DNA from: JBKCUI01 sp052161625
GTDB lineage: Bacteria > Planctomycetota > Planctomycetia > Pirellulales > Pirellulaceae
Length of the DNA stretch: 64,000 nt
Assembly (NCBI GenBank): GCA_052161625.1
Contig: CP197412.1
Reading direction: 5' to 3' (one strand)
The notes beneath the pieces are model-generated. The model was not told the origin of the DNA. It ran no database searches and worked only from the letters and a program-made list of their open reading frames with translations. Made by a program: the position numbers and the translations under genes. This document shows, one piece after another, positions 27,766-36,818 of this stretch; positions within the stretch are counted from its first letter, which is position 1; each line of letters starts with the position of its first letter.

Positions 27766-28836
27766 CTAGTGGATTCCCGCCGCCCCCAAATATCGTTCCG
27801 CGTCCAACGCTGCCATACAACCCGTTCCCGCAGATGTAATCGCTTGACGGTAATAGTCGTCGGCCACGTCTCCGGCTGCAAAAACACCTGGAACGCTCGT
27901 CACGGTTCGATAAGCTTCCGTCCAACGGATATAACCGCTGGCATGGGTCTCCACCTGCCCACCCAAGAACTTCGTGTTCGGCGTATGACCGATCGCCAAA
28001 AAAAGACCGGCCGCTTCGATGTCGCGAGTCGATCCATCTTCGACATTCTTCAATCGCACGCCGGTGACACCCACACGATCATCCGACTCGTTACCGAGTA
28101 CTTCCTCGACGACCGAGAACTTCACAAGATCGATCTTCGGATTGGACAACGCTCGGTCCTGCATAATCTTGGAAGCCCGCATCTCGCCTCGGCGGAGAAT
28201 CATGTAAACCTTCGACGCATACTTGGTCAAATAGCTGGCCTCTTCCACGGCGGAGTCACCACCGCCGACGACAACCAGTGGCTTGTTGCGAAAACGAGGA
28301 AGTGCTCCATCGCAGACCGCGCAAGCGCTCACACCCCGGTTCTTGTATTTGCTTTCGCTCGGCAGGCCCAAGTAGTTGGCACTGGCCCCCGTCGCAATGA
28401 TCACGGTGTGCGTTTCAAAACTTCCATTCTCCGACGTCTGTAGCTTGAGCGGCTTTCCACTGAAGTCGACCGATGTAACGTCATCGGTGATAACTCTTGT
28501 TCCGAAGTTCGTTGCCTGCTGGCGCATGAGCTCCATTAACTCCGGTCCGGTGACCGCGTGAGGATGTTCTTCGACCGGAGGGAGCATGTATTTTCGGTCA
28601 TCCGAAATGGCCGATTCCAGAAACTCCTTGAGCTTGCCCGACGGGAAACCTGCGTAGTTTTCCACTTCGGTCGTTTGGGCTAATTGCCCCATCGGGTAAC
28701 GGCCGTTGATCCGATTGTCTTCAGTCATCGCCCCTTCGAAAAGAAGAGGCTTCAGATTGGCACGGGCGGCGTAAATCGCAGCAGACCATCCCGCGGGGCC
28801 GCTTCCGATGATAATGCAATTTTCAACGTTGCTCAT
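27766..28836 (-). CDS. trxB: Thioredoxin reductase
   Basis: FAD/NADPH enzyme that reduces thioredoxin in the cytosol. It has 356 residues, somewhat longer than the classic 320. The FAD loop GSGPAGWSAAIYAARA is at 12-27. The redox-active pair is CAVCDG, followed by VVVGGGDSAVEEASYL for NADPH. The C-terminal FAD motif is GVFAAGDVADDYYRQ. Residues 51-100 include an extended GQLAQTTEVENYAGFP segment typical of the family. The start is ATG 28836. It precedes uvrA on the same strand by 60 bases and follows the EF-G gene by about 90. Confidence 0.95.
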   Translation of the reverse strand: MSNVENCIIIGSGPAGWSAAIYAARANLKPLLFEGAMTEDNRINGRYPMGQLAQTTEVENYAGFPSGKLKEFLESAISDDRKYMLPPVEEHPHAVTGPELMELMRQQATNFGTRVITDDVTSVDFSGKPLKLQTSENGSFETHTVIIATGASANYLGLPSESKYKNRGVSACAVCDGALPRFRNKPLVVVGGGDSAVEEASYLTKYASKVYMILRRGEMRASKIMQDRALSNPKIDLVKFSVVEEVLGNESDDRVGVTGVRLKNVEDGSTRDIEAAGLFLAIGHTPNTKFLGGQVETHASGYIRWTEAYRTVTSVPGVFAAGDVADDYYRQAITSAGTGCMAALDAERYLGAAGIH

Positions 28837-28926
28837 ACTAGCTATCCAATGTCCGGAAGAATCGAATCAAGAATTAATCGTCGTGGATTTGTATACGAAT
28901 TGTACGGGGCCGACCAGTTGCCAACG

Positions 28927-31020
28927 CTACATGGCGAAAGCGTCCGCGTCCTCTTTCGGGGCGACCTGGTAGCCTTGGGGCTCCATAGAACAACCCGCTC
29001 TTCCCTGGCTTAGCGAACGGATCGCACTCGAGTATCCGAACAGTTCTTTGAGTGGTGCCAAGGCGATCACGCTGGTTACAGCCCCGCGCGCTTCGGTTCG
29101 TTCGATCAACCCGCGTCGCTGTTGCAAGTCGCCTACGATCTCCCCCAAGTAATCTGGTGGCGTGGTGATGTCCATCTTCATCACAGGTTCGAGCAGAGTG
29201 GGCTCCCCCTTCTTGAGACCTTCGTCAAATGCGTCGTTGGCCGCAATACGAAACGCGACTTCGTCCGACCCGACTTCAGCCGTCTCTGCCCCCAGAATAC
29301 TGATGCGAATTCCCGTGATGGGGAACGATCCGATCAACCCACCACCCTCCGCGCGATTGCGAAGCTCCTCCAACGCCGCTTGCCGAAGGTTGTCGGGCAA
29401 CATCTGGTCGACCGGCGTTCGATCTAGCACGATAACTTTTCCTGAACGATCCTCCAATGGTTCGAATCGAACACGAAGTCGTGCGAACAACTGCTGCGCG
29501 ACGACCTGGCGATGGCATTCGCCCATGACCTCGGCTGTGTCAGCGATGGTTTCCCGATAACTGACTCGCGGTTTGTAGAACTTCACCGCTAACTTGTAAT
29601 CGCGAACCAGTCGATTCTTGATCACTTCCAAGTGCAATTCCCCCATGCCGCTGATGAGGGTCTGCCCCGATTCGGCGTTCTCGACCGCGTGGAAGGTAGG
29701 ATCCTGCCGTTTCAGCATTTCCAATACTTCCGCAAGCTTTTTCCGCTCGGTGGTATTCTCCGGTTCGATCGCCATCGAAATAACCGACTGCGCGAATTGA
29801 ATGGATGGGAGTTCGATCATCTCCCGGGTATCGCACAAAGTATCCCCCGTGATCGAATCGCGCGGCCCAATGGCACAGGCAATATCACCGCACTCCAGTG
29901 CATCGATTTGTCCCTGTCGCTCCTTCTTTGTGGCATGGATCTGCCACAGCTGTGCGACGTTTTCTTTCTTATCGCGATTTGGGTTGTAAACGCGGGAATT
30001 GGATTCCAAACGACCCGAGTAAACACGAATCCAGAACATGTCGCCAGTTTTGGCAGGCAGAATCTTGAATACCAAACCGCAGAAAGGCTCTTGGGCATCC
30101 GGGTTTCGCAGCAAGACTTTATCTCGCTTCTTGGGATCCACACCTTCCACCGGCGGTCGGTCCAAAGGACAAGGCAAATATGTGGCGACACTATCCAAAA
30201 GAGGCTGAACTCCTGCGCCATGCAAAGCCGAGCCACACACCACCGGCTGCAATTTCATTTGGATACACGCGTTGCGAAGCGTCGCACGAATCAAATCGCT
30301 GGGGATCGGCTTTTCTTCCATCGCCAATTCCATCATTTCACCGCTGTGGGCATAAAGCTTTTCGAGCATCTCATTTCGCCAATCCATCGCGTCCGATAGA
30401 AGCTCTTCCGGAATCTCATGGACCTCGACCGTCTTCCCATTGTCGTCATGGCTAAAGGTCAAGAATTTGAGATCGATCAAGTCGATGATGCCGCGAAACG
30501 GATCGCTCGTGTGCGCTGGACCCTGCCCCACCGGGATCTGAATGGCAACCGGATCCGCATGCAGTCGTGGACCGACCTCTTCAAGCACACGATAGAAGTC
30601 CGCCCCCTCCCGATCCAGTTTGTTGATAAAGACAACGCGAGGAACACCGTACTTGTTCGCTTGCCTCCAAACCGTCTCGCTTTGGGCTTCCACACCCTCG
30701 CGGGCCGAGAATACGACCACGGCGCCGTCGAGAACACGAAGGCAACGCTCGACTTCTGCAGTGAAGTCGACGTGACCGGGAGTATCGAGCAAGTTGACCG
30801 TGCAATCCTTCCAACGGAATGTCACGCACGCGGCAAAAATCGTAATGCCCCGTTGTTGTTCTTCCGGATCGTCGTCGGTCTCTGTGGTTCCTGAATCAAC
30901 CGCTCCAGCGCGGTGCTTGGCCCCGCTCATGTAGAGCATCTGCTCGGTGACCGTAGTCTTTCCGGCGTCGATGTGGGCGATGATACCGATGTTGCGTAAG
31001 GTCTTAAGTTCTCGTGCCAT
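28927..31020 (-). CDS. fusA: Elongation factor G (paralogue)
   Basis: Translocation GTPase of about 697 residues. ATG 31020 is preferred over a TTG at 31032. G1 is AHIDAGKTT, G3 is DTPGHVDF and G4 is NKLD, all intact. The switch I region reads TDDDPEEQQRGITI in place of the more common MEQERERGITI. Domains II to V follow, including GMGELHLEVIKNRL and the C-terminal EIVGDLQQRRG. It is not next to rpsL, rpsG or tuf, the usual context for the main fusA copy, so it is probably one of several EF-G paralogues. Whether it works in translocation or ribosome recycling cannot be decided from the sequence. Confidence 0.92.
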   Translation of the reverse strand: MARELKTLRNIGIIAHIDAGKTTVTEQMLYMSGAKHRAGAVDSGTTETDDDPEEQQRGITIFAACVTFRWKDCTVNLLDTPGHVDFTAEVERCLRVLDGAVVVFSAREGVEAQSETVWRQANKYGVPRVVFINKLDREGADFYRVLEEVGPRLHADPVAIQIPVGQGPAHTSDPFRGIIDLIDLKFLTFSHDDNGKTVEVHEIPEELLSDAMDWRNEMLEKLYAHSGEMMELAMEEKPIPSDLIRATLRNACIQMKLQPVVCGSALHGAGVQPLLDSVATYLPCPLDRPPVEGVDPKKRDKVLLRNPDAQEPFCGLVFKILPAKTGDMFWIRVYSGRLESNSRVYNPNRDKKENVAQLWQIHATKKERQGQIDALECGDIACAIGPRDSITGDTLCDTREMIELPSIQFAQSVISMAIEPENTTERKKLAEVLEMLKRQDPTFHAVENAESGQTLISGMGELHLEVIKNRLVRDYKLAVKFYKPRVSYRETIADTAEVMGECHRQVVAQQLFARLRVRFEPLEDRSGKVIVLDRTPVDQMLPDNLRQAALEELRNRAEGGGLIGSFPITGIRISILGAETAEVGSDEVAFRIAANDAFDEGLKKGEPTLLEPVMKMDITTPPDYLGEIVGDLQQRRGLIERTEARGAVTSVIALAPLKELFGYSSAIRSLSQGRAGCSMEPQGYQVAPKEDADAFAM

Positions 31021-31056
31021 AGTGGGAGGCAATGTACCCCCTTCGAACGCGAAATC

Positions 31057-31452
31057 CTAGCCCTGTAGGGATTCTCGCTCCCGCGCCTTCCGGGCTGCAA
31101 TAAAGGATTGCACGCAAGTCCCCACGAAGGTCAGACAAATGATCGCCATCGACCAAACCATTCCGAATGCAAGCATGTTGACCTCTTCGTCATTCATCAG
31201 CTTGATCAAACTCCTGGAGCCCTGGAACAAACACAACAATGCTCCGATGGTTCCGATCAACGCGGCGGTGTGCATCGAGTGCTTGCGAACCTTCCCACCT
31301 CGCATCGCAATCAACCCTAAAAGGAGGAGAACGACCCCAAATCCGGCAGGAATCAACCAAGTCCCCAGCTTGAACCCATCCCCTTTGATCACGGCGGTAA
31401 ACGCCGACAGTCCACAGAGTAAAAATCCGAAAAAGACGGTAATCCAAGGCAT
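31057..31452 (-). CDS. Small hypothetical membrane protein
   Basis: A 131-residue protein from the ATG at 31452; a longer frame to a TTG at 31551 adds a non-hydrophobic, unlikely extension. Four membrane helices are visible: WITVFFGFLLCGLSAFTAV, LIPAGFGVVLLLLGLIAM, TAALIGTIGALLCLFQG and AFGMVWSMAIICLTFVGTCV. The tail is basic and Arg/Glu-rich. It lies 36 bases upstream of the EF-G gene on the same strand. I do not recognise the family. Confidence 0.65.
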   Translation of the reverse strand: MPWITVFFGFLLCGLSAFTAVIKGDGFKLGTWLIPAGFGVVLLLLGLIAMRGGKVRKHSMHTAALIGTIGALLCLFQGSRSLIKLMNDEEVNMLAFGMVWSMAIICLTFVGTCVQSFIAARKARERESLQG

Positions 31453-31680
31453 ATTGGGGACTCGCTTTGATTGGGGTAGGGAAGGAAATGGGGAGAAGCG
31501 ACGGTCGGGAGCCTGCCATGAATGGGCGAGGAAGGACGGTTTGGCAACCAAAAAGTTGACCGCGCGATTTCTGCGTCGTAAAGTGGATGGATCCGATGGC
31601 GGGTGAAAAGGACGCTCGCTTCAAGCGAAAGCCCGACTCTATTCCTCCTTCGAGTGCATCTTTCCTCTTTCGAGTGCATC

Positions 31681-32100
31681 ATGGCGAACTTCGGTTTTCT
31701 TGTCCCAACCGGCGGCGGCGAAGACATTCCGCTCAAGAAAGAACGGATCTTGATCGGTCGACGGGACAACTGCGATATCGTCCTCCGATTTCCCAATGTC
31801 TCGGGTCAACACTGCCGCCTATCGCTCGAACAAGGATATTGGTTCGTCAAGGATCTGGATAGCCGAAACGGGACCAAGGTGAATGGCTACCGCATCAGCC
31901 GAAAGCGACTGGATCCCGGCGTCATCCTGACCATTGCCAAACACCAATACGAAATCCGATACAACCCCGAAGATCTCGGCGCAATGGGACCGCCTCCTGG
32001 AGACGACGACGTGATCGATTTCTCCCATCGTTCCTCTCTCCTGGAGCAAGCCGGATTGGAACGTCGCAAAACGCCCGACTCCGACCACCCAGACGAGTAA
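31681..32100 (+). CDS. FHA-domain protein
   Basis: A 139-residue protein made almost entirely of one forkhead-associated domain, which binds phosphothreonine peptides. The key residues are present: IGRRDNCDIVL (GR), VSGQHCRL (SxxH) and DLDSRNGTKVNG (NG), within about residues 20-85. An acidic C-terminal tail follows. The start is ATG 31681; an upstream GTG at 31603 lacks support. FHA proteins usually read signals from Ser/Thr kinases, which planctomycetes have in number, but none is in the window. The gene ends in an 18-bp tandem duplication that repeats its last codons and stop. Confidence 0.88.
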   Translation: MANFGFLVPTGGGEDIPLKKERILIGRRDNCDIVLRFPNVSGQHCRLSLEQGYWFVKDLDSRNGTKVNGYRISRKRLDPGVILTIAKHQYEIRYNPEDLGAMGPPPGDDDVIDFSHRSSLLEQAGLERRKTPDSDHPDE

Positions 32101-32118
32101 GACCACCCGGACGAGTAA
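32083..32118 (+). repeat. 18-bp tandem duplication spanning the FHA gene stop codon
   Basis: Two 18-base copies (GACCACCC, then A or G in a short variable spot, then GACGAGTAA) lie head to tail at 32083-32100 and 32101-32118. They differ at one position. The first copy encodes the last five residues and stop of the FHA protein; the second would give the same five residues and a second in-frame stop. Confidence 0.95.
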
Positions 32119-32318
32119 CGAGCAAATCGGTTGCGAACAGGTCGGGTCCAACCCATCAGGGCCGAATCGTCCCTGCCACCTTCGCAAGCTGCTACACTAT
32201 CCCTGTCCTCCCAAACTTTGCTGCGCGACGGGTGGTAGCCGATTGTGGGGTGTGCCACGACGAGATCGGCCGGATCGGTCGCGCGATCATTTTTACATAA
32301 CCGCGAATGAGGGGTCTC

Positions 32319-33614
32319 ATGCTTCGCCGTCAATCGTTCGACTCTGTTTCCAATCTGTCGACTCCGCTGCGAAACTTCGCGATCGCAAGCTTCTTCGCGT
32401 TGACGCATACACCTTTCTCGCAAGCAGAGAACTGGGGGCATTGGCGAGGTCCCAATGGCAACGGTGTTGCACTGACCGGAAAGCCACCCATCGAATTCAG
32501 CGATACCAAAAATGTGAAGTGGAAGGCTGCGATTCCCGGCAAGAGCTCTGGTTCACCTGTTGTTTGGAATCAAAAAGTATTCGCCGTCACGGCCGCTCCT
32601 ACTTCCTCCGGCAACCGACTCGCGTTTCAAGTCTATTGCTTCGATCGCCAATCCGGTAAGACGCTCTGGCAACAGACGGCTGTGGAGGCCGCCCCCCATG
32701 AAAGCACACACGAGACCAACACCTACGCTTCCGCTTCCCCCTGTACCGACGGCGAACACGTTTACGCACACTTCGGTTCCCAAGGCCTCTATTGCTATTC
32801 GATGGATGGCAAGCTGATTTGGAAACGGGACTTTGGCGACATGACCATCCGCAACGGTTTCGGCGAAGGGAGCTCTCCCACCATCGTGGACGACAAGATC
32901 ATCGTCCCATGGGATCACGAACGAGACTCCAAACTCTTTGCCCTCGATAAGAAAACCGGGGAGGTGATTTGGACCGCCGATAGATCCGAACCGACCTGCT
33001 GGGCCACTCCTCACATCGCAACCTTGCCCGATGGATCGAAGCAAGTTGTGATGAACGGCCAAATGGCAGCCCGCGGATACGATTTGAACACCGGAAAAGA
33101 ACTATGGTACTGCGGCGGTCAAACCGAACGACCTTGCGCGTCCGCCGTCTCTGCCAATGGCACGGCTATCGTCGCCAGTGGATACCGCGGGGCATTCATC
33201 GGGGCCTTTGACTTGCAAGGGCGAGGCAATTTGGCGGCAACCGACAAACTGCGTTGGTCGCATAAAGAAAACACGCCTGATGTCGCTTCTCCTGTTCTTA
33301 GTGGCAACCGAGTCTATTACTACAAAGCGAGAACCGGTTTGCTCACTTGCCTTGATGTCCAGACGGGCAAGGAACTGTTTAGCGCCGCACGCGTTCCCGG
33401 AATCAAAGCGACCTACGCATCTCCTATCGCCGCTGGTGGTCATCTCTACCTCACCGATCGGGAGGGGACCATCGTGGTCGTGCAAGATACCGACTCCCTG
33501 TCGGTCGTCGCAACCAACTCACTCGGGGAAGGGGTCGATGCGACTCCTGCGGTAGCCGACAACGAACTCTTCGTTCGCGGTGAGAAACACCTCTTCTGCA
33601 TCGCAGCGCCATGA
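32319..33614 (+). CDS. Secreted PQQ-type beta-propeller protein
   Basis: A 431-residue exported protein. I chose the ATG at 32319 because GAGG lies six bases before it; the ATG at 32307 is possible. A signal peptide ends near THTPFSQA, and the mature protein starts ENWGHWRGPNGNG, a block typical of planctomycete PQQ-like proteins. Repeated blade sequences with KTLWQ, KLIWKRD, EVIWTAD and KELWYCGG show a seven- or eight-bladed propeller related to BamB and quinoprotein dehydrogenases. I see no clear PQQ-dehydrogenase active-site set, so it is better called a propeller than an enzyme. Its stop overlaps the next gene (ATGA). Confidence 0.88.
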   Translation: MLRRQSFDSVSNLSTPLRNFAIASFFALTHTPFSQAENWGHWRGPNGNGVALTGKPPIEFSDTKNVKWKAAIPGKSSGSPVVWNQKVFAVTAAPTSSGNRLAFQVYCFDRQSGKTLWQQTAVEAAPHESTHETNTYASASPCTDGEHVYAHFGSQGLYCYSMDGKLIWKRDFGDMTIRNGFGEGSSPTIVDDKIIVPWDHERDSKLFALDKKTGEVIWTADRSEPTCWATPHIATLPDGSKQVVMNGQMAARGYDLNTGKELWYCGGQTERPCASAVSANGTAIVASGYRGAFIGAFDLQGRGNLAATDKLRWSHKENTPDVASPVLSGNRVYYYKARTGLLTCLDVQTGKELFSAARVPGIKATYASPIAAGGHLYLTDREGTIVVVQDTDSLSVVATNSLGEGVDATPAVADNELFVRGEKHLFCIAAP

Positions 33615-34267
33615 TCGCCATCGCACGCAGACGCCACGATCTACTTTGGTGCGATCGTGGGCGATTCCAATGTAGCCTCAGATTCCGAAAGGATTCCCGC
33701 GGTGTTTCGCTTGTAGAGTTCATGGTCGTGCTCGCGATCCTCGCAACACTCCTAGGATTGCTGCTTCCAGCGGTTCAATCCGCCCGCGAACGGGCGCGGG
33801 AACTGATGTGCAAGAACAACATCGACCAGCTCAACAAAGGGCTGGTGCATTACATCGAAGTCCACAAACAGCTCCCTAAGCCACCACAACCCAATGCGAT
33901 CAGCGGATGGATGGTCGAGGTGTTGCCGTTCGTCGAACAAAAGAACCTTTACGAGAGACTCCCTTTAGACGGACCGATCGCGCAGCTTCCCGATCTCGCC
34001 TATCGGCCACCGATGATCTTTCGATGCCCTCGTCGCGAGTCGCTCGATAGACAACAAGATGGAGAAATCTTTTTTGGGCATTACGTCCTAGCAACCACGA
34101 ATCGTCGCAATCATTTTTCCTTGTTCGATGCACCGATCGATCTCCAAACGCGATGGGCGTTGAGTCCTGAGTTGTCCACACAACAAATCCGAAGCCGGAC
34201 AGGCCCCCACTCCGGCGGCTACTTCTCCTCGCAAGGCTTTCAGCAAGGCGTCAACCGCGCCGACTAA
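33611..34267 (+). CDS. Type IV prepilin-like protein (DUF1559-related)
   Basis: A 218-residue protein whose ATG overlaps the propeller stop (ATGA), implying coupled translation. After a long basic leader of about 31 residues it has the prepilin peptidase site RG/VSLVEF and the hydrophobic spine MVVLAILATLLGLLLPAVQS, then ARERARELMCKNNIDQLNKG. The ALLLPAVQxAREAAR-type block is the hallmark of the very abundant planctomycete DUF1559 pseudopilins. The C-terminal part is shorter than in most DUF1559 proteins. Substrate or surface role unknown; the neighbouring secreted propeller suggests a cell-envelope setting. Confidence 0.85.
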   Translation: MIAIARRRHDLLWCDRGRFQCSLRFRKDSRGVSLVEFMVVLAILATLLGLLLPAVQSARERARELMCKNNIDQLNKGLVHYIEVHKQLPKPPQPNAISGWMVEVLPFVEQKNLYERLPLDGPIAQLPDLAYRPPMIFRCPRRESLDRQQDGEIFFGHYVLATTNRRNHFSLFDAPIDLQTRWALSPELSTQQIRSRTGPHSGGYFSSQGFQQGVNRAD

Positions 34268-34438
34268 TTCCCTCCGTAAACAGCTGGTCTGAGACGATTG
34301 CCTCAGAACGAATGTTTCGTGGGGCTCGGACTGCTCCCCTCAACGGATTTTCTAGCTACCACCTCCGATCCCAGGTATATTGTCCTGGGTCGCCGCAGGC
34401 GAGTTCTCTCCTTCCATCCCCTACCCCCTCCCATCAAC

Positions 34439-35380
34439 ATGCGTCTTTCCCTGTTTTGCCTTGTGACCTGGGCGGCACTCGTTCTCTTTGGAACAAGCTC
34501 GCAACCCGTTTCGGCCCAATCAAATGAATCGTCGCGGAAGCTAGTGCTTATCGCTGGCAAGCCCTCGCACCCACCCCGCATGCATGAGTTCAATGCGGGC
34601 GTGCAGCTGCTGAAAAAATGCCTCTCGGAAGTACCTGGTCTTAAGACCGAGTTCACGCTCAATGGCTGGCCCCAAGACGAGTCGATGCTGGATGACGCCG
34701 ATGCCATTGTCTTTTACATGGATGGAGGAGGTGGCCATGAGATTGTGAAGGAAAATGGCCGCCGATTGAAGAAGATCGAAGCTATGGCCGACAAGGGGCT
34801 TGGACTGGGCTTCATGCACTACGGCGTCGAGATTGTCCCCGATCAAGCTGGCCGCGAGTTCAAGAAGTTTATGGGTGGCCATTACGAACATATGTTCTCG
34901 TGCAACCCGATGTGGGAACCTCAGTTCGCCAAGTTTCCCGAGCATCCCATCACACGCGGCGTAAAGCCCTTTACGATCCGCGACGAATGGTACATGAACA
35001 TGCGATTCCTTTCCGATATCGCCGGCAATGAACCCGCAGTGATCGAAGGAACCAAGTTCACTCCCATCTTGGTGGCCTCTCCATCGGATGATGTCCGCGA
35101 TGGCCCTTACGTTTATCCCAAAGGCCCCTACGATCACATCGTTGCCAACTCCGGTCGATCGGAGGCCATGATGTGGGCCGTCGAGCGACCAGATGGGGGA
35201 AGAGGCTTCGGTTTCACCGGCGGCCACAACCACGACAATTGGGGCGATGAGAACTTTCGCAAAGTAGTGTTGAACGCATTGCTATGGATCGCCAAGGTGG
35301 ATGTGCCGGCCGATGGAATCAAGTCGTCTGTCACCCCAGCCGATCTAGACGCCAACCTCGATCCCAAAAATCGTAAGTAG
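34439..35380 (+). CDS. ThuA-like domain protein, secreted
   Basis: A 313-residue protein from the ATG at 34439. The frame is open back to a TTG at 34298, but the signal peptide (LSLFCLVTWAALVLFG... VSA) begins at this ATG. The body resembles the ThuA family, which has a glutamine-amidotransferase-like fold (KLVLIAGKPSHPPRMHEFNA; DADAIVFYMDGGGGHEI; GLGLGFMHYGVEI; GRGFGFTGGHNHDNWGDENF). ThuA relatives are tied to trehalose or other sugar use. In planctomycetes they often stand beside Gfo/Idh/MocA oxidoreductases, as here. The exact reaction is unknown. Confidence 0.88.
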   Translation: MRLSLFCLVTWAALVLFGTSSQPVSAQSNESSRKLVLIAGKPSHPPRMHEFNAGVQLLKKCLSEVPGLKTEFTLNGWPQDESMLDDADAIVFYMDGGGGHEIVKENGRRLKKIEAMADKGLGLGFMHYGVEIVPDQAGREFKKFMGGHYEHMFSCNPMWEPQFAKFPEHPITRGVKPFTIRDEWYMNMRFLSDIAGNEPAVIEGTKFTPILVASPSDDVRDGPYVYPKGPYDHIVANSGRSEAMMWAVERPDGGRGFGFTGGHNHDNWGDENFRKVVLNALLWIAKVDVPADGIKSSVTPADLDANLDPKNRK

Positions 35381-35436
35381 TTTTTCGAGAGCCCTCCCCT
35401 CCCTTCCATTCCCCCCTTCAAGAGGACCAAGCCAAA

Positions 35437-36801
35437 ATGGCCAATCAGCATCTATCTCGATCGAATCGCCGTCGCTTCCTAACTCGTTCCGCTCAAGCTG
35501 GCGCGATCACAGCAGCTTGGATGCAGGGTGTCCACTCGGCGGTCGGTAGCGCTGGTATCGATGGTGAAAAAGTTAGATTGGCCAGTATCGGAGTCGGAGG
35601 AATGGGGGCGGCGGACTTGGGTTCGCTGAGCTCACATGCGAAAGTGGAAGTCGTCGCGCTATGCGATATCGACGCACAGCGACTGGCAGCTGCGAAGGAA
35701 AAGCATCCGGCGGCGAAGGTCTTCAGCGACTACCGCAAAATGCTCGACGCCATGCACGATCAAATCGATGCCGTCAGTGTCTCTACCCCCGATCACACCC
35801 ATGCTCCGGCCGCGATGACTGCGATGAATCATGGGAAGCATGTGTACTGCCAGAAACCACTCACACATGACGTCTACGAAGCGAGACAACTCAGGCTCGC
35901 TGCGGCGAAGGCCAATGTCGTCACCCAAATGGGAACCCAGATCCATTCTCACACCGCTTATCGAACCGCCGTAAACCTCATTCAAAGCGGCGCGATCGGC
36001 AAAGTAAAGGAAGTCCACTCCTGGAGCAGCAAGACCTGGGGATACGAAGGCCCTGCTCCCATGGAAACCCCTGTTCCCGCTCATGTCGATTGGGATTTGT
36101 GGCTCGGCACCGCGCCCGTTCGCCCCTTCGCCGATGGTCACTACCATCCCGCAAACTGGCGGCGTTGGTATGACTTCGGTTGCGGAACCATGGGAGATAT
36201 GGCGATTCATATTCTCGATCCCGTGTTCACGGCTCTGAAACTTGGAACTCCTCACCTAGTCGAATCCTCTAGCCCCGTTCCACCTAAAAATTCCTACGGG
36301 CTCAAGAATCAAACAATATTCCGCTTCAACGCGTCCCCATTCACGACCGACGCCTTTGTTCTCACCTGGAGCGATGGTGGCTTGATGCCAAACACAGCCG
36401 GTTGGCCGAAGCAGACAGACAAAGAAGGCAAACCCATCGGATTGCCCGATCAAGGTTCCATGTTCGTCGGGGAGAAAGGCTACGTACTCCTTCCTCACGT
36501 AGCTCAGCCAATTCTGCTGCCGGAAGCGGATTTCAAATCGACCAAGATCGAGATTGCCCCCAACGGCAATCACTATCATCTCTTCATCGATGCCTGCCTC
36601 GGAGGTACACCTACCACTGCCAACTTCGGTTACGCAGGGCCTCTCACGGAAGCGGTGCTGCTGGGGGTCTTGGCGAACCGATTCCCCGGCTCGCCTCTTC
36701 GCTGGAATCCAGAGCCAATGCAGATCGAGAATCATTCCGACGCCCAAGCTCTGATCAAACGGAGCTACCGGGAAGGTTTCACCGTCAAAGGACTCGCGTG
36801 A
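35437..36801 (+). CDS. Gfo/Idh/MocA-family oxidoreductase with Tat signal
   Basis: A 454-residue NAD(P)-dependent sugar oxidoreductase-type protein. The N-terminus carries a twin-arginine signal (NRRRFLTRSAQAGAITAAW), so it is exported folded, probably with its cofactor. The Rossmann loop is GVGGMGAADLG. The family catalytic block is YCQKPLTHDVYEAR (the usual EKP reads QKP here). The C-terminal domain contains DFGCGTMGDMAIHILDPVF, which supplies the conserved aspartate and histidine. It follows the ThuA-like gene by 56 bases, and the two probably act together on an unidentified sugar or polyol. It ends convergently with the sulfatase gene. Confidence 0.92.
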   Translation: MANQHLSRSNRRRFLTRSAQAGAITAAWMQGVHSAVGSAGIDGEKVRLASIGVGGMGAADLGSLSSHAKVEVVALCDIDAQRLAAAKEKHPAAKVFSDYRKMLDAMHDQIDAVSVSTPDHTHAPAAMTAMNHGKHVYCQKPLTHDVYEARQLRLAAAKANVVTQMGTQIHSHTAYRTAVNLIQSGAIGKVKEVHSWSSKTWGYEGPAPMETPVPAHVDWDLWLGTAPVRPFADGHYHPANWRRWYDFGCGTMGDMAIHILDPVFTALKLGTPHLVESSSPVPPKNSYGLKNQTIFRFNASPFTTDAFVLTWSDGGLMPNTAGWPKQTDKEGKPIGLPDQGSMFVGEKGYVLLPHVAQPILLPEADFKSTKIEIAPNGNHYHLFIDACLGGTPTTANFGYAGPLTEAVLLGVLANRFPGSPLRWNPEPMQIENHSDAQALIKRSYREGFTVKGLA

Positions 36802-36818
36802 TCGCACGCAACGCGAGC

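Noticed and set aside
31453..31551. 33-residue N-terminal extension of the small membrane protein upstream of EF-G
   Set aside because: It starts with TTG, is Pro/Arg/Ser-rich and precedes a normal ATG directly followed by the first membrane helix.
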